Source: Phosphoribacter sp037045045
GTDB lineage: Bacteria; Actinomycetota; Actinomycetes; Actinomycetales; Dermatophilaceae
Length of the DNA: 64,000 bases
Direction: 5' to 3'
Assembly (NCBI GenBank): GCA_037045045.1
Contig: JBAOHL010000005.1
Span: 1 to 64,000 of the forward strand
Made by a program: the position numbers and the translations under genes. This document shows positions 10,034 to 19,220 of the stretch, one piece after another. The notes under the pieces are model-generated. The model was given only the letters and a program-made list of their open reading frames with translations, did no database searches and was not told the origin of the DNA. Within the stretch, counting starts at the first letter, position 1; each line of letters opens with the position of its first letter.

Positions 10034-11127
10034 TATTTCAATGGTGAATATATTTCCTGACCCGGTTTTATGCCTCCGGTAATTTCTACCCATTCGGCAT
10101 TCATAATGCCTGTGGTAACTGCCGTAGTTTCGTTTGCAGCAGTCAGTACTTTTCCTTCACTGAGTAAATATCCTGCAGGAATTACCAAAGCATCTTTTTT
10201 GCGTGCAACAAGGATGTTCGCTTCTACAGTAAGGTTCGGATAAAGTACTTCAGGTTTGGTGGTAAATCCGGCATATACCGTAAATGTTCGGGTACGGGTA
10301 TTCATGATTGGTGCCACCAGGGTTATTGCTGCCTCATATACTTTGCCACGGTACGAATCAAGTGAAAGAAAAATGCGCTGTCCGGTTTTTACTTTGACAA
10401 TATCATATTCATCCACCTGCAATTCTATGGTGTAATTCCCTGCTTGTCCAATCACTGCCAATGGACTCACTGCTGTGACCAGTTCCCCTTTTTCTTTGTT
10501 GATAGCGAATACGATTCCGTCAAATAAACTTTTTATGGTAAAATCGTCCGACTGTTTTTTTAAGATCTGATAATTGTTCTGCGATTGCTCGTAGTTTTTT
10601 TGCAGATCTTTTTTTAATTGCTGGTATTGATTCGTTACTGTCTGGTAATCGGTAACTGCAGCACGATAGGCAAGTTCTCTTTTTTCCAGATCTATTTTAG
10701 AACCTACCTGTTGACTCCACAACAATTTTTGTCTTACGAAAAGTAAAGAATCATTTTGTAATTTTTCTGCTGCCAGTTTTAATCGACCCTCTGTTTCCCG
10801 CAGTAAATTGGAATTGGAATTTGTTTTGTCGGCCGATTGCTCCATGGCCAACCGCGCATTTTCAGCCGATAGCGATGAAACTCTATTATCGATAACAAAT
10901 AACGGATCACCTGCAGAAACGGTATCACCTTCATCAATCAGAATTTCTTTCAACACACCGGATGCTGTTGCAAAGACTTCATATTGATTTCCGGCTTTTA
11001 CAATTCCCGAAGCATACACCGATTCGGTAATCTCCCGCTGTTGAGGTGTTGTTTTTTCAGCATCTCCTGAACATCCTGCAAATAACAGGATAGTCAAAAC
11101 AGGAATGCAACTCCATACTGATTTCAT
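10033..11127 (-). CDS. Efflux periplasmic adaptor lipoprotein (membrane fusion protein)
   Basis: 364 residues. An N-terminal hydrophobic stretch ends in LLFAGC, a lipobox with the lipidated cysteine at 19. Next come a biotinyl-lipoyl half (SGVLKEILIDEGDTVSAGDPLFVID), a coiled-coil hairpin rich in Gln, Lys and Leu (about 95-195), and a beta-barrel and membrane-proximal region. This is the HlyD/RND-MFP arrangement. It would bridge the inner-membrane ABC exporter encoded by the next two genes to an outer-membrane channel that is not encoded here. It is the first gene of the operon. No convincing promoter could be picked upstream, where an assembly join may lie within about 150 bp. Confidence 0.85.
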   Translation of the reverse strand: MKSVWSCIPVLTILLFAGCSGDAEKTTPQQREITESVYASGIVKAGNQYEVFATASGVLKEILIDEGDTVSAGDPLFVIDNRVSSLSAENARLAMEQSADKTNSNSNLLRETEGRLKLAAEKLQNDSLLFVRQKLLWSQQVGSKIDLEKRELAYRAAVTDYQTVTNQYQQLKKDLQKNYEQSQNNYQILKKQSDDFTIKSLFDGIVFAINKEKGELVTAVSPLAVIGQAGNYTIELQVDEYDIVKVKTGQRIFLSLDSYRGKVYEAAITLVAPIMNTRTRTFTVYAGFTTKPEVLYPNLTVEANILVARKKDALVIPAGYLLSEGKVLTAANETTAVTTGIMNAEWVEITGGIKPGQEIYSPLK

Positions 11128-11362
11128 AGCTTATTCTTGTTCTCGGATAACGAATTTAAATGCAAAGGAACAAGAAAACAAATGAATAATGTTGATTTTT
11201 ATCAGTTTGGAAGCTATAACGGTTCAGGGAAGCAATCCAGGCTCCCATAAAACACTATAAATAGAAATTCAGAGTGATTATGCCGACTTCACAATCTTCA
11301 CCACACCAATCCAGTTAAGGACTTTAATCACCGGGTTCCGGTGCATGGAGAGCGTAGCGTAT
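11128..11362. other. Composition change between Bacteroidota-like and Chloroflexota-like blocks
   Basis: The sequence is AT-rich to about 11250 and GC-richer after about 11330. On the minus strand a 22-residue reading frame (11345-11279, MHRNPVIKVLNWIGVVKIVK...) could be the frameshifted C-terminus of the next small ORF. If so, the join lies between about 11150 and 11279. Nothing else was seen here. Confidence 0.5.
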
Positions 11363-11563
11363 TTATGCCTCTACGTCATGTGTGTGGACGTGTCCAACCG
11401 GATGTCCGGTTGGCATTGCCCCATTGCTATCCGTGCCGATCAATAAATTGCCTGCCCGAAGATTGGTCCGCACGGGCAGGCCGCCGTGGCCGGTTTCGAC
11501 CTGGCGCGGGGCAGGCTGGTTAAGGGTGACGTTCTTGCTGGTCATCACTGTTTTGAGTTTCAT
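11363..11563 (-). CDS. Small hypothetical protein (66 aa)
   Basis: A minus-strand ORF of 66 residues begins at 11563, preceded by an AGGA-type ribosome-binding site (aaaaggatgcaag before the ATG). It is hydrophilic, with a His-rich tail (GHPVGHVHTHDVEA) that could bind metal. It is not recognised. A one-base shift after the HTHDV tail would extend it to the stop at 11279, giving about 95 residues. It lies upstream of a MITE-like element and a P-type ATPase remnant. Because this block is rich in indels, the true C-terminus is uncertain. Confidence 0.35.
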   Translation of the reverse strand: MKLKTVMTSKNVTLNQPAPRQVETGHGGLPVRTNLRAGNLLIGTDSNGAMPTGHPVGHVHTHDVEA

Positions 11564-11656
11564 CTTGCATCCTTTTATAGATTGAATGGGTAAGGGCGAT
11601 TTTCAACACACGTGAACTTGAAGTGCCGGGAATTTTTGGTGCTTTCTGGTAAATCC

Positions 11657-11792
11657 GTGCTTAACCCCAATACCATTCAAATAGGCGGAGTAGGCATCCT
11701 CAGATGCGGGAGCTTGCCGAACAAACCCGGCATCTGAGGATGCCTACTCCACGGGTCAAATATCCTTATTTGAATGGTGTTGTGCTTAACCC
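11657..11792. mobile_element. MITE-like non-autonomous element with 11-bp target-site duplication
   Basis: The core (11668-11781, about 114 bp) is an imperfect palindrome. Its outer arms are ACCATTCAAATA and TATTTGAATGGT, and its inner arms are GGAGTAGGCATCCTCAGATGC and the reverse complement, around a short loop near 11712-11726. The core is flanked by identical 11-bp direct repeats, GTGCTTAACCC, at 11657-11667 and 11782-11792. These look like a target-site duplication. The right copy overlaps the stop codon of the P-type ATPase, so the insertion hit the exact 3' end of that gene. It has no coding capacity. The arms would fold into a strong hairpin and could now act as a terminator. The mobilising transposase family is not known from sequence. 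Confidence 0.75.
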
Positions 11793-13915
11793 TCCTTCTG
11801 ACTCAACTTGCGCAGTGGCAACATCGCCACCCCCAGCCCGGCCAGCAGGCCGACCTCCCAAATCAGCGTGCCGCCCAGGATGCCCACCCAGCCCAGCAGC
11901 GCGCCGCCGATGACGACGACGCCCTGGCCCACCGCGGCGGCAAAGCCCGCCTTCATGTTGCTGTCGAACTCGTGGGCCAGATCAAAGAGATAGGGCAATT
12001 GGCGCAGGCTTTGGGCCATCAGCACCACCTGGGCCGTGTCCGTGGCCGCGGTGGAGGCCCCGCGCAGGGAGACGGAGACATTCGCCTTCTTCAGCGCGAT
12101 GGAGTCGTTGATGCCGTCGCCCACAAAGCAGACCGAGCGCCCTTCGCTCTGTAGCTGCTCCACCATGGCCGCCTTGTTTTCGGGCAACGTGTTGGCGAAG
12201 TAGTGGGGGATGCCCAGCGTCTCGGTCAGCTTGCGGGTCGGCTCTTCCTGATCCCCGGAGATGACGTAAATGTCCACGCCCCGGGCCAGCAGATTTTGGA
12301 CGATCTCGGCGGCTTCCGGGCGGATGGTGGGCTGAAGTTCAATCGCGCCGGCCAATTTATCGTCGATGCCGACCATCACCAGGGAGTGGCCCTGGGCCTG
12401 GGCCGTCTCTTTCAATGCGTCTGGATTTCGGCAGGGATCTCGATGTTTTCCATCGTCATGATAGCGGTCGCTGCCCACCCGGATCAGCTTGCCCTCCAGC
12501 CTGCACCCGCAGACCGTAGCCCAGGTCGTAATGGGCCTGGTCCATGACGGGCACGGCCAAATTCTGTGGCCGCGGCTGCGTCCAGAATGGCCCGGGCGAC
12601 CGGGTGGGTCTGGCGGTGTTCGGCCGCGGCGGCAAAGGCCAAGCACCTGCTCGGCGCTGTAGCCGTTGCTGATGTGGACCTGGGCCACATTGGGCTGTTC
12701 CAGGGTCAGGGTGCCGGTCTTGTCAAAGATGACCGTGTCCACATGCCTTGAGCAGTTCCAACGAGCGGCCATCCTTGACCAGAATGCCGTTGTGGGCGGC
12801 CACATTCAGGAAGTTGAGCATGGCAATCGGCGCGGTGATTTTGATGTTCAGCCCGATGGCCGAACCCAAAATCGTCACCATCGCCTGATAGCCGGTCAGA
12901 TAGAGACCGACCAGGGCCACCAGCATACTGGGCGGCACAGAGTCATCCGCGATCTGCTCGCCTTTGGAGACGATGTTGGCCTGGAACGAGGCGGTGCTGT
13001 TGAGCATTGTGCCGATCTGGGCGGCCACAGTGGCCTCGCCGGTCTGCTCCACGCGCACATGAATCTTGCCGCCCACCAGCATTGTGGAGGTGAGCACCCG
13101 ATCCCCCACGCCCCGCTCCACGGGCTGGGCTTCGCCGGTCAGCATGTGCTGGTCGATCGTGGCGTTGCCCTCCTCGATCATCGCCGTCCATGGGGATCAC
13201 CTGCCCGGCGTGGAGGACCACAATATCGTCGGTCTGGAGGGACTCGAAGGGCGACTTCGACTCTCGTTGCCCTCCACCCAGCAGCCAGACTGTGCGCGGC
13301 TGCTGGGAGAAGACGTTGATCAGGCTCTTTTGCGAGCGGTCCTGGGTGATCATCGACCAATTTTTCGCTGAGATAGAAGGCGAAGAGGCCAAAGCTGCCC
13401 GCCATAAAGAAGCCGCCCGCATAGGCCCCGATAAAGTAGAGGGAACCCATCACATCCATGCGCAGACTTGCCGCTCGATGACAATCGCCTCGTAGCCGTT
13501 GCGGAAGATCAGCGTTGTGCTGTAGAGCGCCGTCGCCAGGGTGACGATCAGAACCGGCGGGTAGAAAGCGCCGATGATGGCCGTGCCCAGGGTGGCCCCC
13601 GCCGCGGCCAGATAGCGGTTGAGCTGGCGCTCGTAGTCGCTGATGTCGAGGGTCTCCTTGGCAGAGACGATCTCTTTTAGCGCCACGCTGCGCGTGCCGC
13701 CAAAGAAGGGATCGACCCGATCGACCATAAAGCGCTGGTACTGGTCGTCCAGTGTCAACCGCCACGCTTTTGATCTGTTCGAGCAGGCTGGCCTGCCGTT
13801 TGCGCACAGCCGGAAAGCCGCCACGAATCTCCCCGGCCAAGACAGGCGAACGCTGGACAGCCACCCCCCCCAACACAACCGCCACACCACCGGCCAACAA
13901 TGCAGTAATGAACAT
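11786..13915 (-). pseudogene. P-type ATPase lacking a CPx motif, broken by multiple frameshifts
   Basis: Overlapping minus-strand segments in alternating frames (13915, 13690-13455, 13422-13200, 13181-12730, then 12740-11786) assemble into one ATPase of about 705 residues. It begins MFITALLAGGVAVVLGG. Seen are the actuator LTGEAQP, the phosphorylation site DKTGTLT near 12710, the hinge VGDGINDS, and C-terminal helices ending KLSQKEG. The intramembrane motif that should read CPC or CPx is ITAPIAMLN, so the usual metal-binding cysteines of P1B pumps are missing. Transport substrate is therefore unclear. At least six frame changes occur in about 2 kb, more than natural decay of one gene usually shows. 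Uncorrected sequencing errors are likely. Confidence 0.7.
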
Positions 13916-13979
13916 AAGAGCACCTCTTTCTGTAATATCTTACCGGGATTGGGGATCGATTTGAACGATCTCCCAGTCC

Positions 13980-15568
13980 CTAATCTCCAATCCTCGTTCC
14001 CCAATCTCCCAACACCCGCTGGGCCACGTTGTGGCCCGGCGCGCCGCTCACATCCCCGCCGGGATGGGTGCCTGCGCCGCACATATAGAGGCCAGGCATC
14101 GGCGTGCGATGGCCGCCCCGAGAGAAGAGGCGGTGGGCCAACAGTTGGCTGGCCGTGTGATCCGTATGGCGGAAATTGCCGTCGGTGATGTGCAGCCGCT
14201 GTTCGATGTCCGCAGGGTGTGTAGACCAGCCAGTCGATGCAGCGAATCCCGGAAATTGGGCGCGTACTCGGTCATCAGGTCGATCAGTTGGTTGCCAACC
14301 CGCTCGCGCAGGTCGTGCCCAACTGCCCTCCGCCGGGTGGACAGGCAGGAAGCGCACCCACATGGAGACGATATGCTTGCCCTCCGGCGCGATGGTTCGT
14401 ATCGTAGACCGTGGGAATTTGCACATCAATCACAGGGCAGTCGGTGAGACGCCCAGTCAGGGCGTCTTCGATGGATTTTCGATAGTAGCCCATTGTGGGG
14501 CCAATGCCCACGGTGGAAACCAGCTTCGGGTCCGGCATCCGCGCCCAGAATAGCGGCTGAAATCGGGTAGTTCGTTCACAATGGCGTGGAATTTGAGCTG
14601 TGGCGCAGGCGCGTCTCCAACCCACGGATGGAGTCGGCCACGGCTGGCTGCAAATGCTCCTGCGCCCACCAGATGCAGAAAGGTGCGCTTGGGGTCGGCG
14701 TTGGAGATGACAATGCGGCTGCGGATGATCTGGCCGTCGCACAGTTCCACGCCCACGGCCTGGCCCTCTTCCAGCAACACCCGCTTCACCTCCGCGCCGC
14801 AGCGGATTTTGGCCCCGGCAGCCTGGGCCGAGCGGGCAATGGCCGACGACAGCCCGCCCATCCCGCCCACGGCAATGCCCTGGTTGGCGGAGTTGGTCAG
14901 CGCATTGGGTTTGGTGGCCGCATAGGCAAAGAGCAGCCCCGGCTCGTCCACCCCCTTGGCGGCCATAATGTGGGAGACCGCCGCCGCCTTCACCTCTTCG
15001 CTGGCAAAGAGACCGTCCACCAGTTCGCTCAGGGTGGTGTGGAGCAGTGTATCGAGCAGGGCCTCGTCCTCTGTGCCCCGCACCATCTCCTGCAACTCGG
15101 CGATCGTGGGCGGCTCGGCCAGAAAGAAGCGGTTGAAGAGGCCACCGGCCCGATACCAGAAATTCCTGCAGCTGGGCATAGCCCTGGGCATCCTTGGCGG
15201 AGAAGAGCGCCTCAATCTCCCGGCAGGTGCCGGCGCGGTGTCGTTCCAAAAAATCAGCGACCGGCCATCGGGGAAGGGGAAGAAGTCGCTTCATGGGCAG
15301 GGGGTGGACGTCGTAGCCGTGCTTGCGCAGCTCCAACTCTTCCACAATTTTGTCCTGCAAGATGTAGACCACATAGGAGCAGGTGGAGACGTGATAGCCG
15401 GGGAAGATCTCCTCGGTGGCGCAGGCCCCGCCCACCACGTGGCGGCGTTCCAACACCAGCACGTCCAGCCCGGCTTTGGCCAGGTAGGCCAGCGCAGACC
15501 AGTCCGTTGTGGCCGCCGCCGATGATAATTGCGTCGTGGGTATAGTTCTGGGTGTCTTGGGTGGCCAT
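13980..15568 (-). pseudogene. FAD-dependent oxidoreductase of the phytoene desaturase/PYROXD2-like type, frameshifted
   Basis: About 529 residues are recovered by joining frames: 15568-15470 (dinucleotide-binding AIIIGGGHNGLVCAG), 15462-15180, 15215-14570, 14540-14400 and 14240-13980. Seen are VGGACATEEIFPGY, a substrate-domain segment GVELCDGQIIRSRIVISNAD, and the C-terminal FAD-closing motif LYMCGAGTHPGGDVSGAPGHN, typical of the carotenoid-desaturase-like COG1233 family. No carotenoid genes are nearby, so a PYROXD2-like redox role is more likely than phytoene desaturation. At least four indels break the frame. The last residues are encoded by a short GATTGGGGA-type intergenic repeat (13955-14010). 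A second, intact member of the same superfamily lies at 39.3 kb in the actinobacterial block. Confidence 0.65.
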
Positions 15569-15882
15569 GAAAATTCCTCTACGTACGGTTGAAATTGATT
15601 CAGCAGGGCAGATGCGAGACCTGCGCTCTATTATGGTCTTCGTGATCTGAAAAATATAGGCTAGACCATTCGTTCACCTACATTTTGACCACGAACGGCA
15701 CGAAACACACGGAAGAAATGAGAGATTTTATTCGACCAGAACTGACCCCCGGGGGCAGTTCCGGCCCAGCGGCCAGGGGGTGTCCGACAACAGCCTGGTC
15801 CCCGCCTGGGCCGTGGCTTCAGATGGTTGCCGCGCCCGACCGGGTCCGGGCCGGCAGACCCTCGCGCGCATAGGGTTGGGAC
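15569..15882. other. Gene-free stretch containing the Chloroflexota-like to actinobacterial join
   Basis: The left part (to about 15740) is AT-richer and contains ACCACGAACGGCACGAAACACACGG, a type of degenerate ACGAA-repeat spacer. The right part, from about 15750, has the 70% GC texture of the block that follows. A 62-codon ORF crosses the change (15685-15873) but has no ribosome-binding site and codon use changes along it, so I do not call it. The pup, prcB and prcA genes that precede pafA in most actinobacteria are missing. Confidence 0.6.
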
Positions 15883-17244
15883 ATGCAGCGGCGGATCTTC
15901 GGGATCGAGACCGAGTACGGCGTGACGTGCACCTATGAGGGTCAGCGCCGGCTCACTCCCGACGAGGTGTCGCGCTATCTGTTCCGCAAGGTGGTCGCCT
16001 GGGGCCGCTCGAGCAACGTCTTCCTCTCCAACGGGTCACGCCTGTACCTCGACGTCGGGTCGCACCCCGAGTACGCCACCCCGGAATGCGACGGGGTCCG
16101 TGATCTCGTCGTTCACGACAAGGCCGGCGAACGCATTCTCGAGGGGCTGGCCGAGGACGCCCAGCTGCGCCTGCAGGAAGAGGGCGTCGAGGGCGAGCTG
16201 TACCTGTTCAAGAACAACACCGACTCGGCCGGCAACTCCTACGGTTGCCACGAGAACTACCTCATCCGGCGGGCGGGGGAGTTCCAGGCCATCTCCGATG
16301 TGCTCATCCCGTTCCTTATCAGCCGGCAGATCACGTGCGGCGCCGGCAAGGTCGTCGTCGGGACGAAGGGGCCGACCTACTGCGTGAGTCAGCGCGCCGA
16401 CCACATCTGGGAGGGCGTCTCGTCGGCGACGACTCGCAGCCGCCCGATCATCAACACGCGCGACGAACCCCATGCCGACGCCGAGCGCTTCCGCCGGCTG
16501 CACGTCATTGTCGGCGACTCGAACATGTCCGAGACGACGACCCTGCTCAAGGTCGGATCGGCCGACCTCGTCCTGCGGATGATCGAGACCGGGGCGTCGA
16601 TCCGCGACATGGCCCTGGAGAACCCGATCCGGGCGATCCGCGAGATGAGCCACGACCGCACCGGCCGGCGAGCGGTGCGCCTGGCCAACGGTCGGACGAT
16701 GTCGGCGCTGGAGATGCAAGGGGAGTACCTCACCCGGGCCAAGGCCTTCGCCGAACGCGAGGGGTTGACCACCGGGGTCGGGGCGCAGGTGCTGGACCTG
16801 TGGGAGCGCACCCTGCGGGCCGTCGAGTCCGACGACCTCGGGCTCGTCGACACCGAGATCGACTGGGTCATCAAATGGCGGCTGCTGCAGCGCTACGCCG
16901 ACCGGCACGGCCTCACCTTCGAGGACCCTCGGATCCTCCAGTTGGACCTCGCCTACCACGACATCAACCGCCGCCGCGGCTTGTTCTTCCTCCTGCAGCA
17001 GCGCGGCCTCGCCGCTCGGGTGTGCACGGACCTCGAGGTTTTCCGGGCCAAGACCGTGCCGCCGCAAACCACCCGCGCCAGGCTACGTGGCGAGTTCGTC
17101 CGGGCGGCGCAAGCCAAACGCCGCGACTTCTCGGTCGACTGGGTGCATCTCAAGCTCAACGACCAGGCGCAGCGGACTGTCCTGTGCAAGGACCCGTTCA
17201 CTGCGGTCGACGACCGGGTGCAACGGCTCATCGACGCCATGTGA
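15883..17244 (+). CDS. pafA: Pup--protein ligase
   Basis: PafA joins the C-terminal glutamate of the small modifier Pup to lysines of target proteins, marking them for the mycobacterial-type proteasome. The 453-residue length is standard. The N-terminus MQRRIFGIETEYGVTC carries the conserved ATP/metal glutamates of the glutamine-synthetase-like fold. NNTDSAGNSYGCHENYL is the Pup-ligase family signature, and ETTTLLKVGSADLVLRMIE follows. It is intact in one frame. In actinobacteria it normally follows pup-prcB-prcA and precedes FKBP genes. The FKBP side is conserved here but the proteasome side is absent, ending at the suspected join. Confidence 0.95.
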   Translation: MQRRIFGIETEYGVTCTYEGQRRLTPDEVSRYLFRKVVAWGRSSNVFLSNGSRLYLDVGSHPEYATPECDGVRDLVVHDKAGERILEGLAEDAQLRLQEEGVEGELYLFKNNTDSAGNSYGCHENYLIRRAGEFQAISDVLIPFLISRQITCGAGKVVVGTKGPTYCVSQRADHIWEGVSSATTRSRPIINTRDEPHADAERFRRLHVIVGDSNMSETTTLLKVGSADLVLRMIETGASIRDMALENPIRAIREMSHDRTGRRAVRLANGRTMSALEMQGEYLTRAKAFAEREGLTTGVGAQVLDLWERTLRAVESDDLGLVDTEIDWVIKWRLLQRYADRHGLTFEDPRILQLDLAYHDINRRRGLFFLLQQRGLAARVCTDLEVFRAKTVPPQTTRARLRGEFVRAAQAKRRDFSVDWVHLKLNDQAQRTVLCKDPFTAVDDRVQRLIDAM

Positions 17245-17339
17245 CCGGTATGCCGCGTGCGGGCCGACACAGTCGACGAGGGTAGGGTGGCCCGGCTCGC
17301 CGCTTCGCCCTGAACCGTCCCGAAACCCCGAGGTATGCC

Positions 17340-18350
17340 GTGTCCCCTTTTCGCCTGCCCGCCGTCGTCGCGGCGGTTGTGGCCGCCGGCCTGCTCGGCG
17401 CCTGCGGCGGCTCGACGCCTGACCCGGCCCCCAGTTCCCGATCTGCCACGGCAGGCGCGACGGCGGCGGCGCCACTGGGCAGCCCCGACGACCAGAAGGT
17501 CCTCGACGGAATCACCGTGACGGGAGGCGGTGGCCAGGCCCCTCCGACGATCACCCTCGCCTCGACGCCGGTGTCGGTCGGCTCGACGAGCCGGCGCGTC
17601 CTGCAGCCCGGTACGGGAGCCGCGAGCACGAAGGACGCCTTCGTCAAGACCCAGTTGACCCTGGTGCTCGGCAAGGACGGAAAGGTCCTCAACACCACCT
17701 ACGGCCAGGGCGGGGCGCAGACTTTCCTGCTCTCGGACACGACGACGATCAAGGGTCTCACCGCGGGACTTACCGATGTCCAAGGTGGGTCTCGCGTGCT
17801 GCTCGTCATCCCCCCCGCCGACGGCTTCGGCGCCGCTGGCCGGGCCGATCTCGGCGTGTCCGGCACCGACAACCTCGTCCTCGTCGCCGATGTCGCGAGC
17901 GTGGCAATCCCACTCAAGGCTGCCGAGGGCACCGACATCGCCCCCGCCCCGGGGCTGCCCACGGTGACGTTCGACCCGACGAAGGGCCCCACCATCACCG
18001 TCCCGTCCGGGGCCTCGGCGCCGGAGGGCACCGTCGTGCAGCCCCTCGTCAAGGGCTCCGGACCTGCCCTCGCCGCTGGCCAGTTGGTGCGCGTGCACTA
18101 CACGGGTGCGCTCTGGAAGGACGGCAGCGTCTTCGACTCCTCGTGGACCCGCGGGACCCCGTTCGACTTCACCATCGGCGAGGGCAAGGTCATCAAGGCC
18201 TGGGACACGAGCCTGGTCGGCGTCACCGTCGGGTCCCGGGTGGTGCTCGTCGTGCCACCGAAGGACGGCTACGGCGACGCGGGCAGCCCCCCGAAGATCG
18301 CGGGGACCGACACACTGGTCTTCGTCATCGACATCCTCGCTGCGGCCTGA
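17340..18350 (+). CDS. Exported FKBP-type peptidyl-prolyl isomerase, lipoprotein with two FKBP domains
   Basis: 336 residues starting at a GTG that directly follows a GGTATGCC motif, with GAGG just upstream as ribosome-binding site. The signal peptide ends in the lipobox LLGACGG (Cys22), so the protein is probably anchored outside the cell membrane. A Ser/Ala/Thr-rich linker follows. A first, degenerate FKBP domain (about 85-190; LLVIPPADGFG) precedes a second, canonical one (about 240-336; VRVHYTGALWKDGSVFDSSWTRG, VVLVVPPKDGYGDAG). It would assist folding of exported proteins. The pafA-FKBP-FKBP order is conserved in actinobacteria. Confidence 0.88.
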   Translation: MSPFRLPAVVAAVVAAGLLGACGGSTPDPAPSSRSATAGATAAAPLGSPDDQKVLDGITVTGGGGQAPPTITLASTPVSVGSTSRRVLQPGTGAASTKDAFVKTQLTLVLGKDGKVLNTTYGQGGAQTFLLSDTTTIKGLTAGLTDVQGGSRVLLVIPPADGFGAAGRADLGVSGTDNLVLVADVASVAIPLKAAEGTDIAPAPGLPTVTFDPTKGPTITVPSGASAPEGTVVQPLVKGSGPALAAGQLVRVHYTGALWKDGSVFDSSWTRGTPFDFTIGEGKVIKAWDTSLVGVTVGSRVVLVVPPKDGYGDAGSPPKIAGTDTLVFVIDILAAA

Positions 18351-18393
18351 GGCCACCGGCCGCACCCCACGGCATACCGCAAGGAGCAGGCAC

Positions 18394-18780
18394 ATGGGCG
18401 CACCCTCGGACCGGACCAAGCCCGAGTTGGACTTCCCGGGCGAGTTCCCGCCGTCGTTCCTCGTCGTCGAGGACCTCGTCACCGGGGACGGGCCGCCGGT
18501 CGAGCCCGGGCAGACCGTGACCGCGCACTACGTCGGGTGGGCGTTCTCCACGGGCGAGGAGTTCGATTCGTCGTGGAACCGCGGGGAGCCTTTGGAGTTC
18601 ACCGTCGGGGTGGGGCAGGTCATCCAGGGGTGGGACGAAGGGATCGTCGGCATGCAGGTCGGCAGCCGACGACAACTGACCATCCCGGCGCACCTGGCCT
18701 ACGGCGAGCGCGGCGCCGGTCGCTTCATCCGCCCTGGGGAGGCGCTCGTCTTCGTCGTCGACGTCCTCGACGCCCGCTGA
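18394..18780 (+). CDS. FKBP-type peptidyl-prolyl cis-trans isomerase (cytoplasmic)
   Basis: A single FKBP domain of 128 residues with VTAHYVGWAFSTGEEFDSSW, FTVGVGQVIQGWDEGI and LTIPAHLAYGERGAG, all core binding-pocket segments. There is no signal peptide. I chose the ATG at 18394 because GGAG (18382-18387) lies at proper distance, and upstream codons in the same frame fall inside the previous gene. It follows the lipoprotein FKBP by 43 bp and is probably cotranscribed. Confidence 0.9.
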   Translation: MGAPSDRTKPELDFPGEFPPSFLVVEDLVTGDGPPVEPGQTVTAHYVGWAFSTGEEFDSSWNRGEPLEFTVGVGQVIQGWDEGIVGMQVGSRRQLTIPAHLAYGERGAGRFIRPGEALVFVVDVLDAR

Positions 18781-18781
18781 C

Positions 18782-19156
18782 GTGGCCACTGCGGGCAGCG
18801 GCCCGCCGGGCTGGCCGCCGTCAGTGCCACCGCCGGAGCATCCCGGGTGGGCCGACCGGGCGGTGACCTGGCTGCTGGACCAGTGCCCGAGCGACTACCG
18901 CGGGTATGCCGCGTGGCGGCGTCATCCGATCGCGTTGGCCTGGCTGGCCGAGCAGCATCTCGACGGGCAGGTCGTGGCGTTGCGCGAGGCCTATCGCCAG
19001 GTCCGCGTGCAGCTCGGCCCGCACCTGTCCGCCGAGGCCCTCGATGACGTCATGGGCGAGATGCAGGCCGAAGGGCTGCGTCTGCGGGCGGCCCACCGTG
19101 GCGCCCAGCTCGTTCACGAGGCCCTCACCGGAGTGCGCTTCGTCCCTCGCCTCTGA
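18782..19156 (+). CDS. Hypothetical protein (124 aa)
   Basis: A GTG start two bases after the FKBP stop suggests coupling to that gene. The protein is a compact, charged, helix-rich chain with no signal peptide or membrane segment. I do not recognise a named domain. Short proteins of this kind occur downstream of FKBP in related actinobacteria as I recall, but I could not check this. Codon use (GC at third positions) is that of a real gene. Confidence 0.7.
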   Translation: MATAGSGPPGWPPSVPPPEHPGWADRAVTWLLDQCPSDYRGYAAWRRHPIALAWLAEQHLDGQVVALREAYRQVRVQLGPHLSAEALDDVMGEMQAEGLRLRAAHRGAQLVHEALTGVRFVPRL

Positions 19157-19220
19157 GCCGCCGGGGCCTCGGTGAACTAGACTTGATCGACCCCTTGACG
19201 TCGACGAGAGACGGACCCTC

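Noticed and set aside
1..15750. Lateral transfer of the left blocks into the actinobacterium
   Set aside because: No integrase, att site or transposon at the borders, and the indel rate changes with the composition, which fits joined contigs better.
15685..15873. 62-codon ORF just before pafA
   Set aside because: It crosses the composition change, has no ribosome-binding site and is not the end of a proteasome gene.
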